Assembly: GCF_050003625.1 (NCBI RefSeq)
Contig: NC_134398.1
Coordinates: 199,337,700 to 199,401,699, forward strand
DNA from: Haematobia irritans
Lineage: Eukaryota; Arthropoda; Insecta; Diptera; Muscidae
Length of the DNA: 64,000 nucleotides
Reading direction: 5' to 3'
A program made the translations under genes and the position numbers. This document shows, one piece after another, positions 11,651-22,230 of the stretch. Position 1 is the first letter of the stretch. Each line of letters opens with the position of its first letter. The notes beneath the pieces are model-generated. The model did no database searches, had not been told where the DNA came from, and saw nothing but the letters and a program-made list of their open reading frames with translations.

Positions 11651-13100
11651 ACAAGTATATACGGTCTTAAGTTCAGCTAGGCCGAATCTTATGTACCCTC
11701 CACCATGAATTGCACAGAAACTTCTACTAAAGACTGCCATCCACAATCGAATTACTTGGGTTGCGGTAACACTTGCCGATGGAAAGGTATCTTAAAACTT
11801 CTTAAAAACGTATATATTAAACAAAGAAAAACGTATATATTAAACAAAGAAAAGCCGATTAAATACGTATATAATTCAGTTTGACAAAATTTTCTATAGA
11901 AATAAAATTTTAACAAAAATTTCTATAGAAATAAAATTTTAACAAAAATTTCTATAGAAATAAAATTTTGGTAGATTATTTTCGGCAATATGGACCAATT
12001 TTTGTGCGATTGGCGATCGGCTATATATAACTATAGACCGATATGGACCAATTGTTGCATGGCTGTTTGCGGCCATATACTAGTACTATGTACCAAATTT
12101 CAACCGAATGGGATGAATTTTGCTCCTCCAAGAAGTTCCGGAGGTCAAATCTGGGGATCGGTTTATATGGGGGCTATATATAATTATGGACCGATATGGA
12201 CCAATTTTAGCATGGTTGTGAGAGACCATATAATAACACCACGTAAAAAAGTTCAACCGAATCGGATGAATTTTGCTCCTCCAAAAGGCTCCAGAGATCA
12301 AATATGAGGATCGGTTTATATGGGGGCTATATATATTTATGGACCGATATCGGTCCATAATGGTTTTTAGAAACCATATACTAACACCATATACCAAATT
12401 TCAGCCGGATCGGATGAAATTTGCTTCTCTTAGAGGATTCGCAAGCCAAATTTAGGGGTCCGTTTATATGGGGGCTATACGTAAAAGTGGTCCGATATGG
12501 CCCATTTTGCAATAGCATCCGACCTACATCAATAACAACTACTTATGCCAAAATTCAAGTCGATAGCTTGTTTCTTTCGGAAGTTAGCGTGATTTCAAGA
12601 GACGGACGGACGGACATGCCACCGTGGTGCAATGGTTAGCATGCCCGCCTTGCATACACAAGGTCGTGGGTTCGATTCCTGCTACGACCGAACACCAAAA
12701 AGTTTTTCAGCGGTGGATTATCCCACCTCAGTAATGCTGGTGACATTTCTGAGGGTTTCAAAGCTTCTCTAAGTGGTTTCACTGCAATGTGGAACGCCGT
12801 TCGGACTCGGCTATAAAAAGGAGGTCCCTTATCATTGAGCTTAACATGGAATCGGGCAGCACTCAGTGATATGAGAGAAGTTCACCAATGTGGTATCACA
12901 ATGGACTGAATAGTCTAAGTGAGCCTGATACATCGGACTGCCACATAACCTAACCTAACCTATGCTTAGATCGACTCAGAATTTCAACACGACCCAGAAT
13001 ATATATACTTTATGGGGTCTGAGAGCAATATTTCGATGTGTTACAAACGGAATGACAAAGTTAATATACCCCCCATCCTATGGTGGAGGATATAAAAATA
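11651..13100 (-). mobile_element. Helentron family A copy, interrupted by a SINE
   Basis: Runs 3' to 5' on the plus strand. It begins with AACAAGTATATACGG and a weakened hairpin (AGTTCAGCTAGGCCGAA), has a short stretch of 30-bp units at 11882-11967, then repeated units of the type GGATCGGTTTATATGGGGGC near 12160, 12310 and 12460. GACGGACGGACGGACAT follows, and the fold-back 5' end CCATCCTATGGTGGAGGATA at about 13073-13092. A SINE (12617-12960) is inserted in the GTCY block. Open frames here only reflect stop-poor repeat units. Confidence 0.8.
12617..12960 (+). mobile_element. tRNA-derived SINE, copy 1
   Basis: The head reads GCCACCGTGGTGCAATGG (A-box region) and GTGGGTTCGATTCCTGC, with a perfect RNA polymerase III B box (GGTTCGATTCC). 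The body has GGTGGATTATCCCACCTCAG, CGTTCGGACTCGG and TATAAAAAGGAGGTCCC. The tail is CCTAACCTAACCT. It sits in the GTCY block of a family A Helentron; flanks share only a short ATGC that could be a target duplication. The tail is copied again by the 342-bp tandem duplication beginning at about 12946. Confidence 0.85.
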
Positions 13101-13629
13101 AATTTGTTATATCGAAAGCTTATTTTGGCCATAAATATGCGTCCTAGAGAAAAACGAAGCTTTCTAAAAATTTCGCTGAAAACTTGTTTTTGCCATACCT
13201 TTTATACCCTTCACCACTACTGTGGTACAGGGTATAATAAGTTTGTGCATTTGTATGTAACGCCAAGAAGGAAAAGTCTGAGACCCATAACCTAACCTAA
13301 CCTATGCTTAGATCGACTCAGAATTTCAACACGACCCAGAATATATATACTTTATGGGGTCTGAGAGCAATATTTCGATGTGTTACAAACGGAATGACAA
13401 AGTTAATATACCCCCCATCCTATGGTGGAGGATATAAAAATAAATTTGTTATATCGAAAGCTTATTTTGGCCATAAATATGCGTCCTAGAGAAAAACGAA
13501 GCTTTCTAAAAATTTCGCTGAAAACTTGTTTTTGCCATACCTTTTATACCCTTCACCACTACTGTGGTACAGGGTATAATAAGTTTGTGCATTTGTATGT
13601 AACGCCAAGAAGGAAAAGTCTGAGACCCA
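12946..13629. repeat. 342-bp direct tandem duplication
   Basis: Two adjacent copies (about 12946-13287 and 13288-13629) appear identical along the parts I compared, with offset 342 (for example ATGCTTAGATCG at 12962 and 13304). Each holds the SINE tail CCTAACCTAACCT, the family A Helentron 5' end, a short segment of the GCGTCCTAGAG repeat and the first ~85 bp of a family B Helentron. The join is at a CAT/AAC microhomology (ACCCAT-AACC versus ACCCAT-CGTT). Confidence 0.9.
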
Positions 13630-13685
13630 TCGTTTAGTATACCGATCGTCTTAGAATTAAATTCTGAGTCGATTTAGCGATGTCC

Positions 13686-13775
<90 letters not shown>

Positions 13776-14707
13776 CTGTCTGTCTGTTGATGTATTTTTG
13801 TGTGCAAAGTACAGCTCGCAGTTTTAGTCCGATTGTCCTAAAATTTGGTACAGGGTCCTGTTTCGGCTCAAAGACAAAAATCGGTTCAGATTTAGATATA
13901 GCTGCCATATATATTTTTCACCGATCTGGTCATAATTGGCGTGTATATCAACCGATCTTCCTCAAATTCCGTACATCCGAATATTTTATGACTCTCGAAA
14001 AACTTGCAAAATGTCAGCCAAATCGGTTAGATTTAGATATAGCTCCCATATATAGCTTTCGCCCGATTTACACTCATTTGCCCACAGAGGCCAATTTTTT
14101 GCTCCGATTTAGTTGAAATTTTGCACAGGGAGTAGAATTAGCATTGTAGCTATGCGTGCCAAATTTGGTTGAAATCGGTTCAGATTTAGATATAGCTCCC
14201 ATATATAGCTTTCGCCCGATTTACACTCATATGACCACAGAGGCCAATTTTTTGATCCGATTTAGTTGAAATTTTGCACAGGGAGTAGAATTAGCATTGT
14301 AGCTATGCGTGCCAAATTTGGTTGAAATCGGTTCAGATTTAGATATATCTCCCATATATAGCTTTCGCCCGATTTACACTCATATGACCGTAGAGGCCAA
14401 TTTTTAACTCCGATTTAGTTGAAATTTTACACAAGGGGTTGAATTAGCATTGTTGCTACGCGTGCCAAATTTGGTTGAAATCGGTTCAGATTTAGATATG
14501 TCTCCCATATATATGTTTTTCTGATTTCGACAAAAATGGTCAAAATACCAACATTTTCCTTGTACAATCGCCACTGCTTAGTCGAAAAGTTGTAAAAATG
14601 ACTCTAATTTTCCTAAACATCTAATGCATATATATCGAGCGATAAATCATAAATAAACTTTTGCGAAGTTTTCTTAAAATTGCTCCAGATTTAAATGTTT
14701 CCCATAT
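13543..14707 (+). mobile_element. Helentron family B copy lacking its 3' end
   Basis: 5' fold-back TTATACCCTTCACCACTACTG ... GTGGTACAGGGTATAA (13544-13580) is followed by a GTCT microsatellite at about 13683-13795. Units carrying GATATAGCTCCCATATATAG follow, with equivalent positions at 14029, 14182 and 14335, again 153 bp. At CCCATATT/TATACCC (14707) it runs directly into the 5' end of the next family B copy, so the 3' hairpin is missing. Confidence 0.85.
13683..13795. repeat. (GTCT)n microsatellite, about 27 units
   Basis: A long near-pure tetranucleotide tract, interrupted only by single GTCC variants. It is the GTCY block of the surrounding Helentron, much expanded compared with the copy at 14847-14890. 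It creates an artefactual RQTD-repeat open frame on the minus strand. Confidence 0.95.
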
Positions 14708-15211
14708 TTATACCCTTCACCACTACTGTGGTACAGGGTATAATAAGTTTGTGCATTTGTATGTAACGCCAAGAAGGAGTAATCACAGACCAACCTTTTA
14801 GTATACGGATCGGCTTAGAATTAAATTCTGAGTCGATTTAGCGATGTCCGTCTGTCTGTCTGTCCGTCTGTCTGTCTGTCTGTCTGTCTGTTGATGTATT
14901 TTTGTGTGCAAAGTACAGCTCACAGTTTTAGTCCGATTGTCCTAAAATTTGGTATAGGGTCCTGTTTCGGCTCAAAGACGATCCCTATTGATTTTGGAAA
15001 AAATCGGTTCAGATTTAGATATAGCTGCCATATATATTTTTCACCGATCTGGTCATAATTGGCGTGTATATCAACCGATCCTCCTCAAATTCCGTACATC
15101 CGAATATTTTATGAGTCTCGAAAAACTTGCAAAATATCAGCAAAATCGGTTCAGATTTAGATATAGCTCCCATATATAGCTTTCGCCCGATTTACACTCA
15201 TATGACCACAG

Positions 15212-15558
15212 GTTTAGGTTTAGGTTATGTGGCAGCCCGATGTATCAGGCTCACTTAGACTATTCAGTCCATTGTGATACCACAGTGGTGAACTTCTCTC
15301 TTATCACTGAGTGCTGCCCGATTCCATGTTAAGCTCAATGACAAGGGACCTCCTTTTTATAGCCGAGTCCGAACGGCGTTCCACCTTGCAGTGAAACCAC
15401 TTAGAGAAGTTTTGAAACCCTCAGAAATGTCACCAGCATTACTGAGGTGGGATAATCCACCGCTGAAAAACTTTTTGGTGTTAGGTCGTAGCAGGAATCG
15501 AACCCACGACCTTGTGTATGCAAGGCGGGCATGCTAACCATTGCACCACGGTGGCTCC
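15212..15558 (-). mobile_element. tRNA-derived SINE, copy 2, with 13-bp target duplication
   Basis: Reverse-oriented full copy: the tail TTTAGGTTTAGGTTATG comes first on the plus strand, then AGGAATCGAACCC (B box complement) and GCACCACGGTGGCTC (head). The flanks are CATATGACCACAG at 15199-15211 and again at 15559-15571, an exact 13-bp duplication of Helentron sequence. That fixes the boundaries and shows LINE-type target-primed insertion. Confidence 0.93.
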
Positions 15559-16345
15559 CATATGACCACAGAGGCCAATTTTTAACTCCTATTTAGTTGA
15601 AATTTTGCATAGGGAGTAGAATTAGCATTGTAGCCATGCGTGCCAAATTTGGTTGAAATCGGTTCAGATTTGGATATATCTCCCATATATAGCTTTCGCC
15701 CGATTTACACTCATATGACCACAGAGGCCAATTTTTAACTCCGATTTAGTTGAAATTTTGCACAGGGAGTAGAATTAGCATTGTTGCTATGCGTGCCAAA
15801 TTTGGTTGAAATCGGTTCAGATTTAGATATATCTCCCATATATAGCTTTCGCCCGATTTACACTCATATGTCTACAGAGGCCAATTTTTAACTCCGATTT
15901 AGTTGAAATTTTGTACAGGGAGTAGAATTAGCATTGTTGCTATGCGTGCCAAATTTGGTTGAAATCGGTTCAGATTTATATATATCTCCCATATATAGCT
16001 TTCGCCCGATTGACACTCATATGTTCACAGAGGCCAATTTTTAACTCCCATTTAGTTGAAATTTTGCACAGGGAGGAGAATAAGCACTGTTGCTATGCGT
16101 GCCAAATTTGGTTGAAATCGCTTCAGATTTAGATATAGCTTCCATATATATGTTTTTCTGATTTCGACAAAAATGGTCAAAATACCAACATTTTCCTTGT
16201 AAAATCGCCACTGCTTAGTCGAAAGGTTGTAAAAATGACTCTAATTTTCCTAAACTTCTAATACATATATATCGAGCGATAAATCATAAATAAACTTTTT
16301 CGAAATTTCCTTAAAATTGCTTCAGATTTAAACGTTTCCCATATT

Positions 16346-16840
16346 TTTTACTAACATTGTGTTCCACCCTAGTGTATTAGCCGACTTAAATTTTGAGTCT
16401 ATAGATTTTGTAGAAGCCTATCAAATTCTTCCAGATCGAGTGATATTTAAATGTATGTATTTGGGACAAACCTTTATATATAGCCCCCAACACATTTGAC
16501 GGATGTAATATGGTATCGAAAATTTAGATCTACAAAGTGGTGCAGGGTATAATATAGTCGGCCCCGCCCGACTTTAGACTTTCCTTACTGGTTTTTACTA
16601 ACATTGTGTTCCACCCTAGTGTATTAGCCGACTTAAATTTTGAGTCTATAGATTTTGTAGAAGCCTATCAAATTCTTCCAGATCGAGTGATATTTAAATG
16701 TATGTATTTGGGACAAACCTTTATATATAGCCCCCAACACATTTGACGGATGTAATATGGTATCGAAAATTTAGATCTACAAAGTGGTGCAGGGTATAAT
16801 ATAGTCGGCCCCGCCCGACTTTAGACTTTCCTTACTGGTT
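16346..16840. repeat. 247-bp tandem duplication of the Helentron 3' end
   Basis: CTAACATTGTGTTCCACCC starts at 16351 and again at 16598; both copies run through the GGCCCCGCCC hairpin to CTTACTGGTTT. The copies appear identical over what I compared. Only the second is followed by non-Helentron sequence. Confidence 0.9.
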
Positions 16841-17273
16841 TAAATATGCGTCCTAGAACGAAAAGAACGTTTATTCGTGACCACTCCCAAAAATATATAT
16901 ATTTTTTTTTAATCTGCAAGATTTTGATGAAAATCCTCGAAAAATCAAAATTTTATATGAAAAACTTATTGTGGTCATATCTCCCTAAATAGGCTTCGTG
17001 GAGCAAAAAGGACGTTAATCAAAATTTCTATAAAAATTCTCGAACAATTTAAATGTTTATGTAAAAAAACTTATATTGGCCATATCTTCTTAAATATTTA
17101 TCCTAGAGCGAAAAGGACCCAAATTTCGTTGTCAACCCAAAAAAATCAAAAATTCGATTAAAATCCTCAAAAATCAAAATGGTGGTGAAAATCCTGCTAA
17201 AGTCGAGTTCTTTTTATTTGACCACCTCCAAAATATCAAAATTTCGATGAAAATCCTCAAAATTTTTTTTGTA

Positions 17274-17523
17274 CACCCAGAGAAGGAATATGATCACCTC
17301 AAACATGTTTTAAGAGCAAAATGTTATTTTTGGGTGGTGACCATGTAACATGGTTTTCGCACCAATATTATTTTCTCAGAAATCATGTATCTGATTTCGG
17401 CAAGCAGGTTATATTTGGCGAGAAAATAACATTTTAGTGACAAACATGTTACATGGTCACCATACAAAAATAACATTTTGCTCTTGAAACGTGTTTGAGG
17501 TGATCATATTCCTTCTCTGCGTC
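17274..17523 (+). mobile_element. 250-bp fold-back MITE, copy 1
   Basis: CACCCAGAGAAGGAATATGA at the left end matches the reverse complement of the right end (TCATATTCCTTCTCTGCGTC). Complementarity continues inward through AAACATGTTT, AGAGCAAAATGTTATTTTTG and GGTGACCATGTAACATG, giving long arms with a short centre. It is flanked by TA on both sides (17272-17273, 17524-17525), as expected for Tc1/mariner-type cut-and-paste. No coding capacity. Confidence 0.88.
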
Positions 17524-17759
17524 TATAAAACAATAATTTCGCCAGACGAAGAGACTCATCGAATCCAAAGTTTAATATGAAAAACTTATTTGGACCATAT
17601 CTCCTTCAATATGCGTCATAGAGCGAGAAAGAAGTCAATTTGTCACCACCTCCAAAAAATCTAAATTTCAATAAAAACAAAATCTCCCAAAAATGAAATA
17701 TTTGACCTAGATCGAAAAGAAGGTGTCCATCGTCAAATAATAAAATTTCGATGAAAATA

Positions 17760-18009
17760 CACCCAGAGAAGGAATATGATCACCTCAAACATGTTTTAAG
17801 AGCAAAATGTTATTTTTGGGTGGTGACCATGTAACATGGTTTTCGCAACCGTGTTATTTTCTCGGAAAGCATGTATCAGATTTCGGCAACCAGATTATAT
17901 TTGACGAGAAAATAACATTTTAGTGTCAAACATGTTACATGGTTACCATACAAAAATAACATTTTGCTCTTGAAACATGTTTGGGGTGATCATATTCCTT
18001 CTCTGCGTG
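17760..18009 (+). mobile_element. 250-bp fold-back MITE, copy 2
   Basis: Same length and structure as the copy at 17274, also flanked by TA (17758-17759, 18010-18011) and in the same orientation, only 236 bp away. Sequence differences (CGCAACCG versus CGCACCAA in the centre) show independent copies. Confidence 0.88.
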
Positions 18010-18186
18010 TAGTGAGCATTTTCAATTTTTTTCATGAACAACATATTTTGTCCATATCTCTTTAAATATGCGTCCTTGAACGAAAAGGCGATTAATCTTT
18101 GATTAATCCTTATGGTGCCCGTATCTCCTTAAATATGCGTCCTTGAGCTTAAAGGAGATTAATTAGTGATCAATCGATCACACTGA

Positions 18187-18500
18187 AAAAAATCATGGCC
18201 TGTTCCAAAGATTTTGTCTTTACACTAATGGTTTTGGTTTTAATTCCGAGCCAAAGGTGCAGGGAATTGAAGTAAGCATATTTTTAAGACAAAATTCTCT
18301 TTTAATGTTAAGTTTTGCGTACATAAAAAAAGACAACATACAAATTTTTAAGTTGAATCGCTTAAATATAAAGGCAAAACGACTTTATAGAAAAGTTTGT
18401 CGTCTTTTTGACAAGGAAAAAATCGGAATATCGGAGAAATGCGTCTTCTATGCTAAGTAAAATATGGAGACATATTTTTAGGACATGAAATTGTTTTCAG
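18187..18500. mobile_element. Possible CACTGAAAAAA-ended MITE relic
   Basis: Starts CACTGAAAAAAATCATGG and shares AAACGACTTTATA, GAGAAATGCGTCTTCTATGC and GGACATGAAATT with the stretch 39300-39475, which ends TTTTTTCAGTGTAA. The two pieces together suggest a family with CACTGAAAAAA terminal repeats; a similar start occurs at about 52994. Neither copy is complete. Confidence 0.4.
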
Positions 18501-18518
18501 TAGCAGATCGTTATTTTG

Positions 18519-18812
18519 GGCTCACTTAGACAATTCAGTCCATTGTGATACCTCAAGTGGTGAACTTCTCTCTTATTAGTGTGTGCTGCCCGGTTCTATG
18601 TTTAGCCCATTGACAAGCGACCTCCTTTTTATAACGGAGTCAGAACGGAGTTTCAGATTACGGTGGAACCACTAAGAGAAGCTTTAAACCACTCATAAAT
18701 ATCTGTCCGGCTTTACTAGGAGGGGATAGTCCACCGCTGAAAATATTTTTGGTGTTTGGTCAAAACTGAGATGGAATCCATGAGCCCTTGTATGCCATTG
18801 CATCACTGTCAA
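18519..18812 (-). mobile_element. tRNA-derived SINE, old degraded copy
   Basis: GCTCACTTAGACAATTCAGTCC, split here only by one substitution, then GTGATACCTCAAGTGGTGAA, CGACCTCCTTTTTATA and GATAGTCCACCGCTGAAAA follow the SINE body in reverse. The head is barely recognisable (TGCATCACTG for the A-box side) and the B box is lost. Much more diverged than the other copies, so the family has been active over a long time. Confidence 0.75.
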
Positions 18813-19647
18813 AAATTTAGCCATTCCGCTTATATCACATCGAAATATTATAATCTATATTTAAGCTTAAGTTATAGAAGAAGGTCCTCATGTTTATGTT
18901 ACTTATGGGATAGTATAGTAGATAGACTACAATTGAATTTAAATTTCATACTGCAACTTTGCAACTGAAAATATGAAAATAAGACTTCCTTTTTAAAACA
19001 TTTCATGACAAGTGAACCATAAAAATGTCCACATTTTTTAACTACAACAATTTTTGTGTCATTTCGTTTGTAAAATATTTCATATTTTTTTTCAATTTTT
19101 ACCTATCAATCGTCACTACCATCCTGGACCAAAGAAATATTTCTGCAAAGTTTTTTATTTACGCAAGTATTTCTGTTTTCCCTTCCTTTAGGAGTTTTTT
19201 TTTTGCTTTTCTTGTCAAGCGATACCGAACAAATGTCATTTGCATTTGACAAATACTTTTTAGAAATTTTAACAAGAAATGTAAAAATGTTCTCCCGCTT
19301 TAACAATAACACACAGTAGGAATTACCATTGGATATCGTAGGACATCATCATCATCAGCTAGCTAACTGTAAAGTGTAAAGCAATACAAAGGACTAAGAT
19401 CTTTGTACACACAAAAAAACTAACTCCCACAAAACACCAACCCCTTGGCAAAGGCAAGAGAGTGGCAACGTGGAAATGGAAGCAATCCTATTGAAATGTC
19501 TAAATGTATTCACAAAAAAAAAAAAACCGGACCAAAGACCCACAAATAGACACAAATGTTGTGCTGGAACAAACTAGAAAAGGAAGAAGGAATCAATGCT
19601 CAAACAACATTCCAATCATAAGTATGCGCTAAAAGTGTTTGCTTTTT
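18813..19647. other. Unique-looking AT-rich spacer
   Basis: No repeat family or convincing coding pattern. Short frames on both strands around 19025-19312 are homopolymer-rich and lack motifs. Confidence 0.45.
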
Positions 19648-22230
19648 ACTTAAGAAATTACACTTGAGCAAACACTTTTCAAAGATATTTTTAACTGAAA
19701 ATAGACGAGCGAAGTTGTAGCATGGATATTAAGACAAATATTATGGAAGATTTGGAAGGTATTTTGAGTTTTTATCTTTTTATCTTTTCTATTGCAATAA
19801 ATTTCATTGATTTTGTTAATAACATGGGAAATGGGAGTTAAAGCGATTATGGTATTCAATCGGATGAAACATTAATCATCTGTAATACTGGTGGAGTTTC
19901 CGAGTATTTCGGTATCTATCGAAGGCGACTAGCATCGCAGAACAAAAAATTTTATCAAAATTTTATTTCTATAGAAAATTTTATAAAACTTTTATTTCTA
20001 TAGAGAATTTTATCAAAATTTTACTTCTATAGAAAATTTTGTAAAAATTTTATTTCTATCGAAAATTTTGTCAAAATTTTATTGCTATAGAAAATTTTAT
20101 TACTATGTCAAAATTTTATTGCTATAGAAAATTTTATTACTATGTCAAAATTTTATCCTATAGAAAATTTTATCAAAATTTTATTTCTATAGAAAATTTT
20201 GTCAAAATGTTGTCAAAATTTTATTTCTATAGAAAATTTTGTCAAAATTTTATTTCTATAGAAAGTTTTGTCAAAATTTTATTTCTATAGAAAATTTTGT
20301 CAAAATTTTATTTCTGTAGAAAATTTTGTCAAAATTTTATTTCTATAGAAAATTTTGTCAAAATTTTATTTCTATAGAAAATTTTGTCAAAATTTTATTT
20401 CTATTGAAAATTTTGTCAAAATTTTATTTCTATAGAAAATTTTGTCTAAATTTTTATTTCTATAGAAAATTTTGTCAAAATTTTATTTCTATAGAAAATT
20501 TTGTCAAAATTTTATTTCTATAGAAAATATTTTGTCAAAATTTTATTTCTATAGAAAATTTTTTGTCAAAATTTTATTTCTATAGAAAATTTTGTCAAAA
20601 TTTTATTTCTATAGAAAATTTTGTCAAAATTTTATTTCTATAGAAAATTTTGTCAAAATTTCATTTCTATAGAAAATTTTGTCAAAATTTCATTTCTATA
20701 GAAAATTTTGTCAAAATTTTATTTCTATAGAAAATTTTGTCAAAATTTTTATTTCTATAGAAAATTTTGTATAAATTTTATTTCTATAGAAAATTTTGTC
20801 AAAATTTTATTTCTATAGAAAATTTTGTCAAAATTTTTTTTTCTATAGAAAATTTTGTCAAAATTTTATTTCTATAGAAAATTTTGCCAAAATTTTATTT
20901 TTATAGGAAATTTAATCAACATTGTATTTCTTTGTATTTTACTTAAGAAATTACACTTGAGCAAACAGTTTTCAAAGATATTTTTAACTGAAAATAGACG
21001 AGGGAAGTTGTTGCATGGATATTAGGACAAATATCATGGGAGATTTGAAAGGTATTTTCAGTTTCTATCTTTTTATCTATTCCATTGTAATAAATTTCAT
21101 TGATTTTGTTAACATGGGAAATGGGAGTTAAAACAATTATGTTATTCAATAGGATGAAACATAAATCATCTGTAATACTGGTGAAGTTTCCGAGTATTTC
21201 GGTATCTATTGAAGGCGACTAACATCGCAGAACAAAAAATTTTATCAAAATTTTATTTCTACAGAAAATTTTGTAAAAATTTTATTTCTACAGAAAATTT
21301 TGTAAAAATTTTATTTCAATAGAAAATTTTGTCAAAATTTTATTTCTATAGAAAATTTTGTGAAACTTTTATTTCGATAAAAATTTTTTTTTTGAAACTT
21401 TAATTTCGATAGAAAATTTTTGTCAAAATTGTATTTCGATAGAAAATGTTGTCAAAATTTTGTTTCGATAGAAATGTTGTCAAAAATGTATTTCTACAGT
21501 AAAATTTGCAAAATGTTATTACCATAGAAAATGTTATCAACATTTTTTTCTATAGCAAATCTTGTCAAAATTTTATTTTTATAGACAAATTTATGAACAT
21601 TGTATTTCTCTGGAAAATTTTGTCAAAATTTTATTTCTACAGAACATTTTGTGAAACTTTTATTTCGATAAAACATTTTTTGAAACTTTAATTTCGATAG
21701 AAAATTTTGTCAAAATTTTATTTCGATAGAAAATCTTGTCAAAATTTTATTTCTGTAGAAAAACTTGCAAAATTTTATTACTATAGAAAATGTTATCAAC
21801 ATTTTTTTTCTATAGAAAATTTTGTCATAATTTTATTTTTATAGACAAATTTATGAACATTGCATTTCTCTGGAAGTGTTTGTCAAAATTTTATTTCTAT
21901 AGAAACTTTTGTGAAAGTTTTATTTCGATAAAAAATTTTTTGAAACTTTAATTTCAAAATTTTATTTCAATAGAAAATTTTGTCAAAATTTTATTTCTGT
22001 AGAAAAACTTGCAAAATTTTATTACTATAGAAAATGTTATCAACATTTTTTTCTATAGAAAATTTTGTCAAAATTTTATTCCTATAGAACATTTTGTTAA
22101 AATTTTATTTCTGTAGAAATAGACAAATTTGTGAACATTTTATTTAAATAAAAATTTTTGTCAAAATTTTATTTCTATAGAAATTTTTGTCAAAATTTTA
22201 TTTCTGTAGTAAATTTTGTCAACATTTTAT
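19648..22230. repeat. 1293-bp segmental tandem duplication containing 30-bp arrays
   Basis: A ~300-bp non-array segment starting ACTTAAGAAATTACACTTGA at 19648 recurs at 20941 (offset 1293). It runs through CATCGCAGAACAAAAAATTT into a 30-bp array in both cases. The copies differ by scattered substitutions and small indels (for example TTAATAACATGG versus TTAACATGG). The right-hand limit inside the second array is not sharp. Confidence 0.85.
19950..20935 (+). repeat. 30-bp array, the most homogeneous in the window
   Basis: About 33 units, many identical: TTTCTATAGAAA alternating with AAAATTTTGTCAAAATTTT. Variation is confined to single substitutions and a few 1-3 bp indels, which marks it as the most recently amplified or homogenised array here. 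Because 30 is a multiple of three, a stop-free decapeptide-type frame can run through it; it is not a gene. Confidence 0.95.

Larger units (their letters stand above)
14708..16840 (+). mobile_element. Helentron family B copy, complete, SINE-interrupted
   Basis: Fold-back 5' end at 14708-14743, short GTCT block at 14847-14890, then repeated units with CCGATTTAGTTGAAATTTTG and GCGTGCCAAATTTGG. A SINE in reverse orientation occupies 15212-15558. The 3' hairpin TCGGCCCCGCCCGACTTTAG is present twice (about 16558 and 16805) because the terminal 247 bp is tandemly duplicated. Head-to-tail arrangement with the preceding copy. Confidence 0.85.
16841..18184 (+). repeat. Degenerate ~120-130-bp tandem repeat region
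   Basis: Recurrent blocks AATATGCGTCCTAGAGCGAAAAGGA, split by ATGAAAAACTTAT...GGCCATATCTCCTTAAAT and AAAATCCTCAAAAATCAAAA, recur at roughly 120-150 bp with many substitutions. The same blocks occur in the short stretch between the family A and B Helentrons at 13105-13200. Two 250-bp MITEs are inserted at 17274 and 17760. Origin not identified. Confidence 0.6.

Noticed and set aside
12620..12700. Possible tRNA gene (A-box-like segment plus GGTTCGATTCC)
   Set aside because: It is the head of a dispersed SINE with a 345-bp body and target duplications; no clean cloverleaf ending in an acceptor stem.
12946..12960. CCTAACCTAACC resembling insect TTAGG telomere repeats
   Set aside because: It occurs only as the 3' tail of each SINE, a few units long, and higher flies lack TTAGG telomeres.
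13657..13908. Minus-strand frame with an RQTD repeat
   Set aside because: Translation of the GTCT microsatellite.
20105..20523. Open frames encoding repeated Phe/Tyr/Lys/Asn-rich peptides in 30-bp arrays (also at 3503, 8760, 48233, 50713, 62627)
   Set aside because: The 30-bp unit is three times ten and can lack stops, so any intact array gives a periodic frame. Frames break wherever the array has an indel, and they occur on both strands. Not genes.
19950..20935. CRISPR-like appearance of regular short repeats
   Set aside because: There are no unique spacers between repeats; units are contiguous. The context is a eukaryotic genome.
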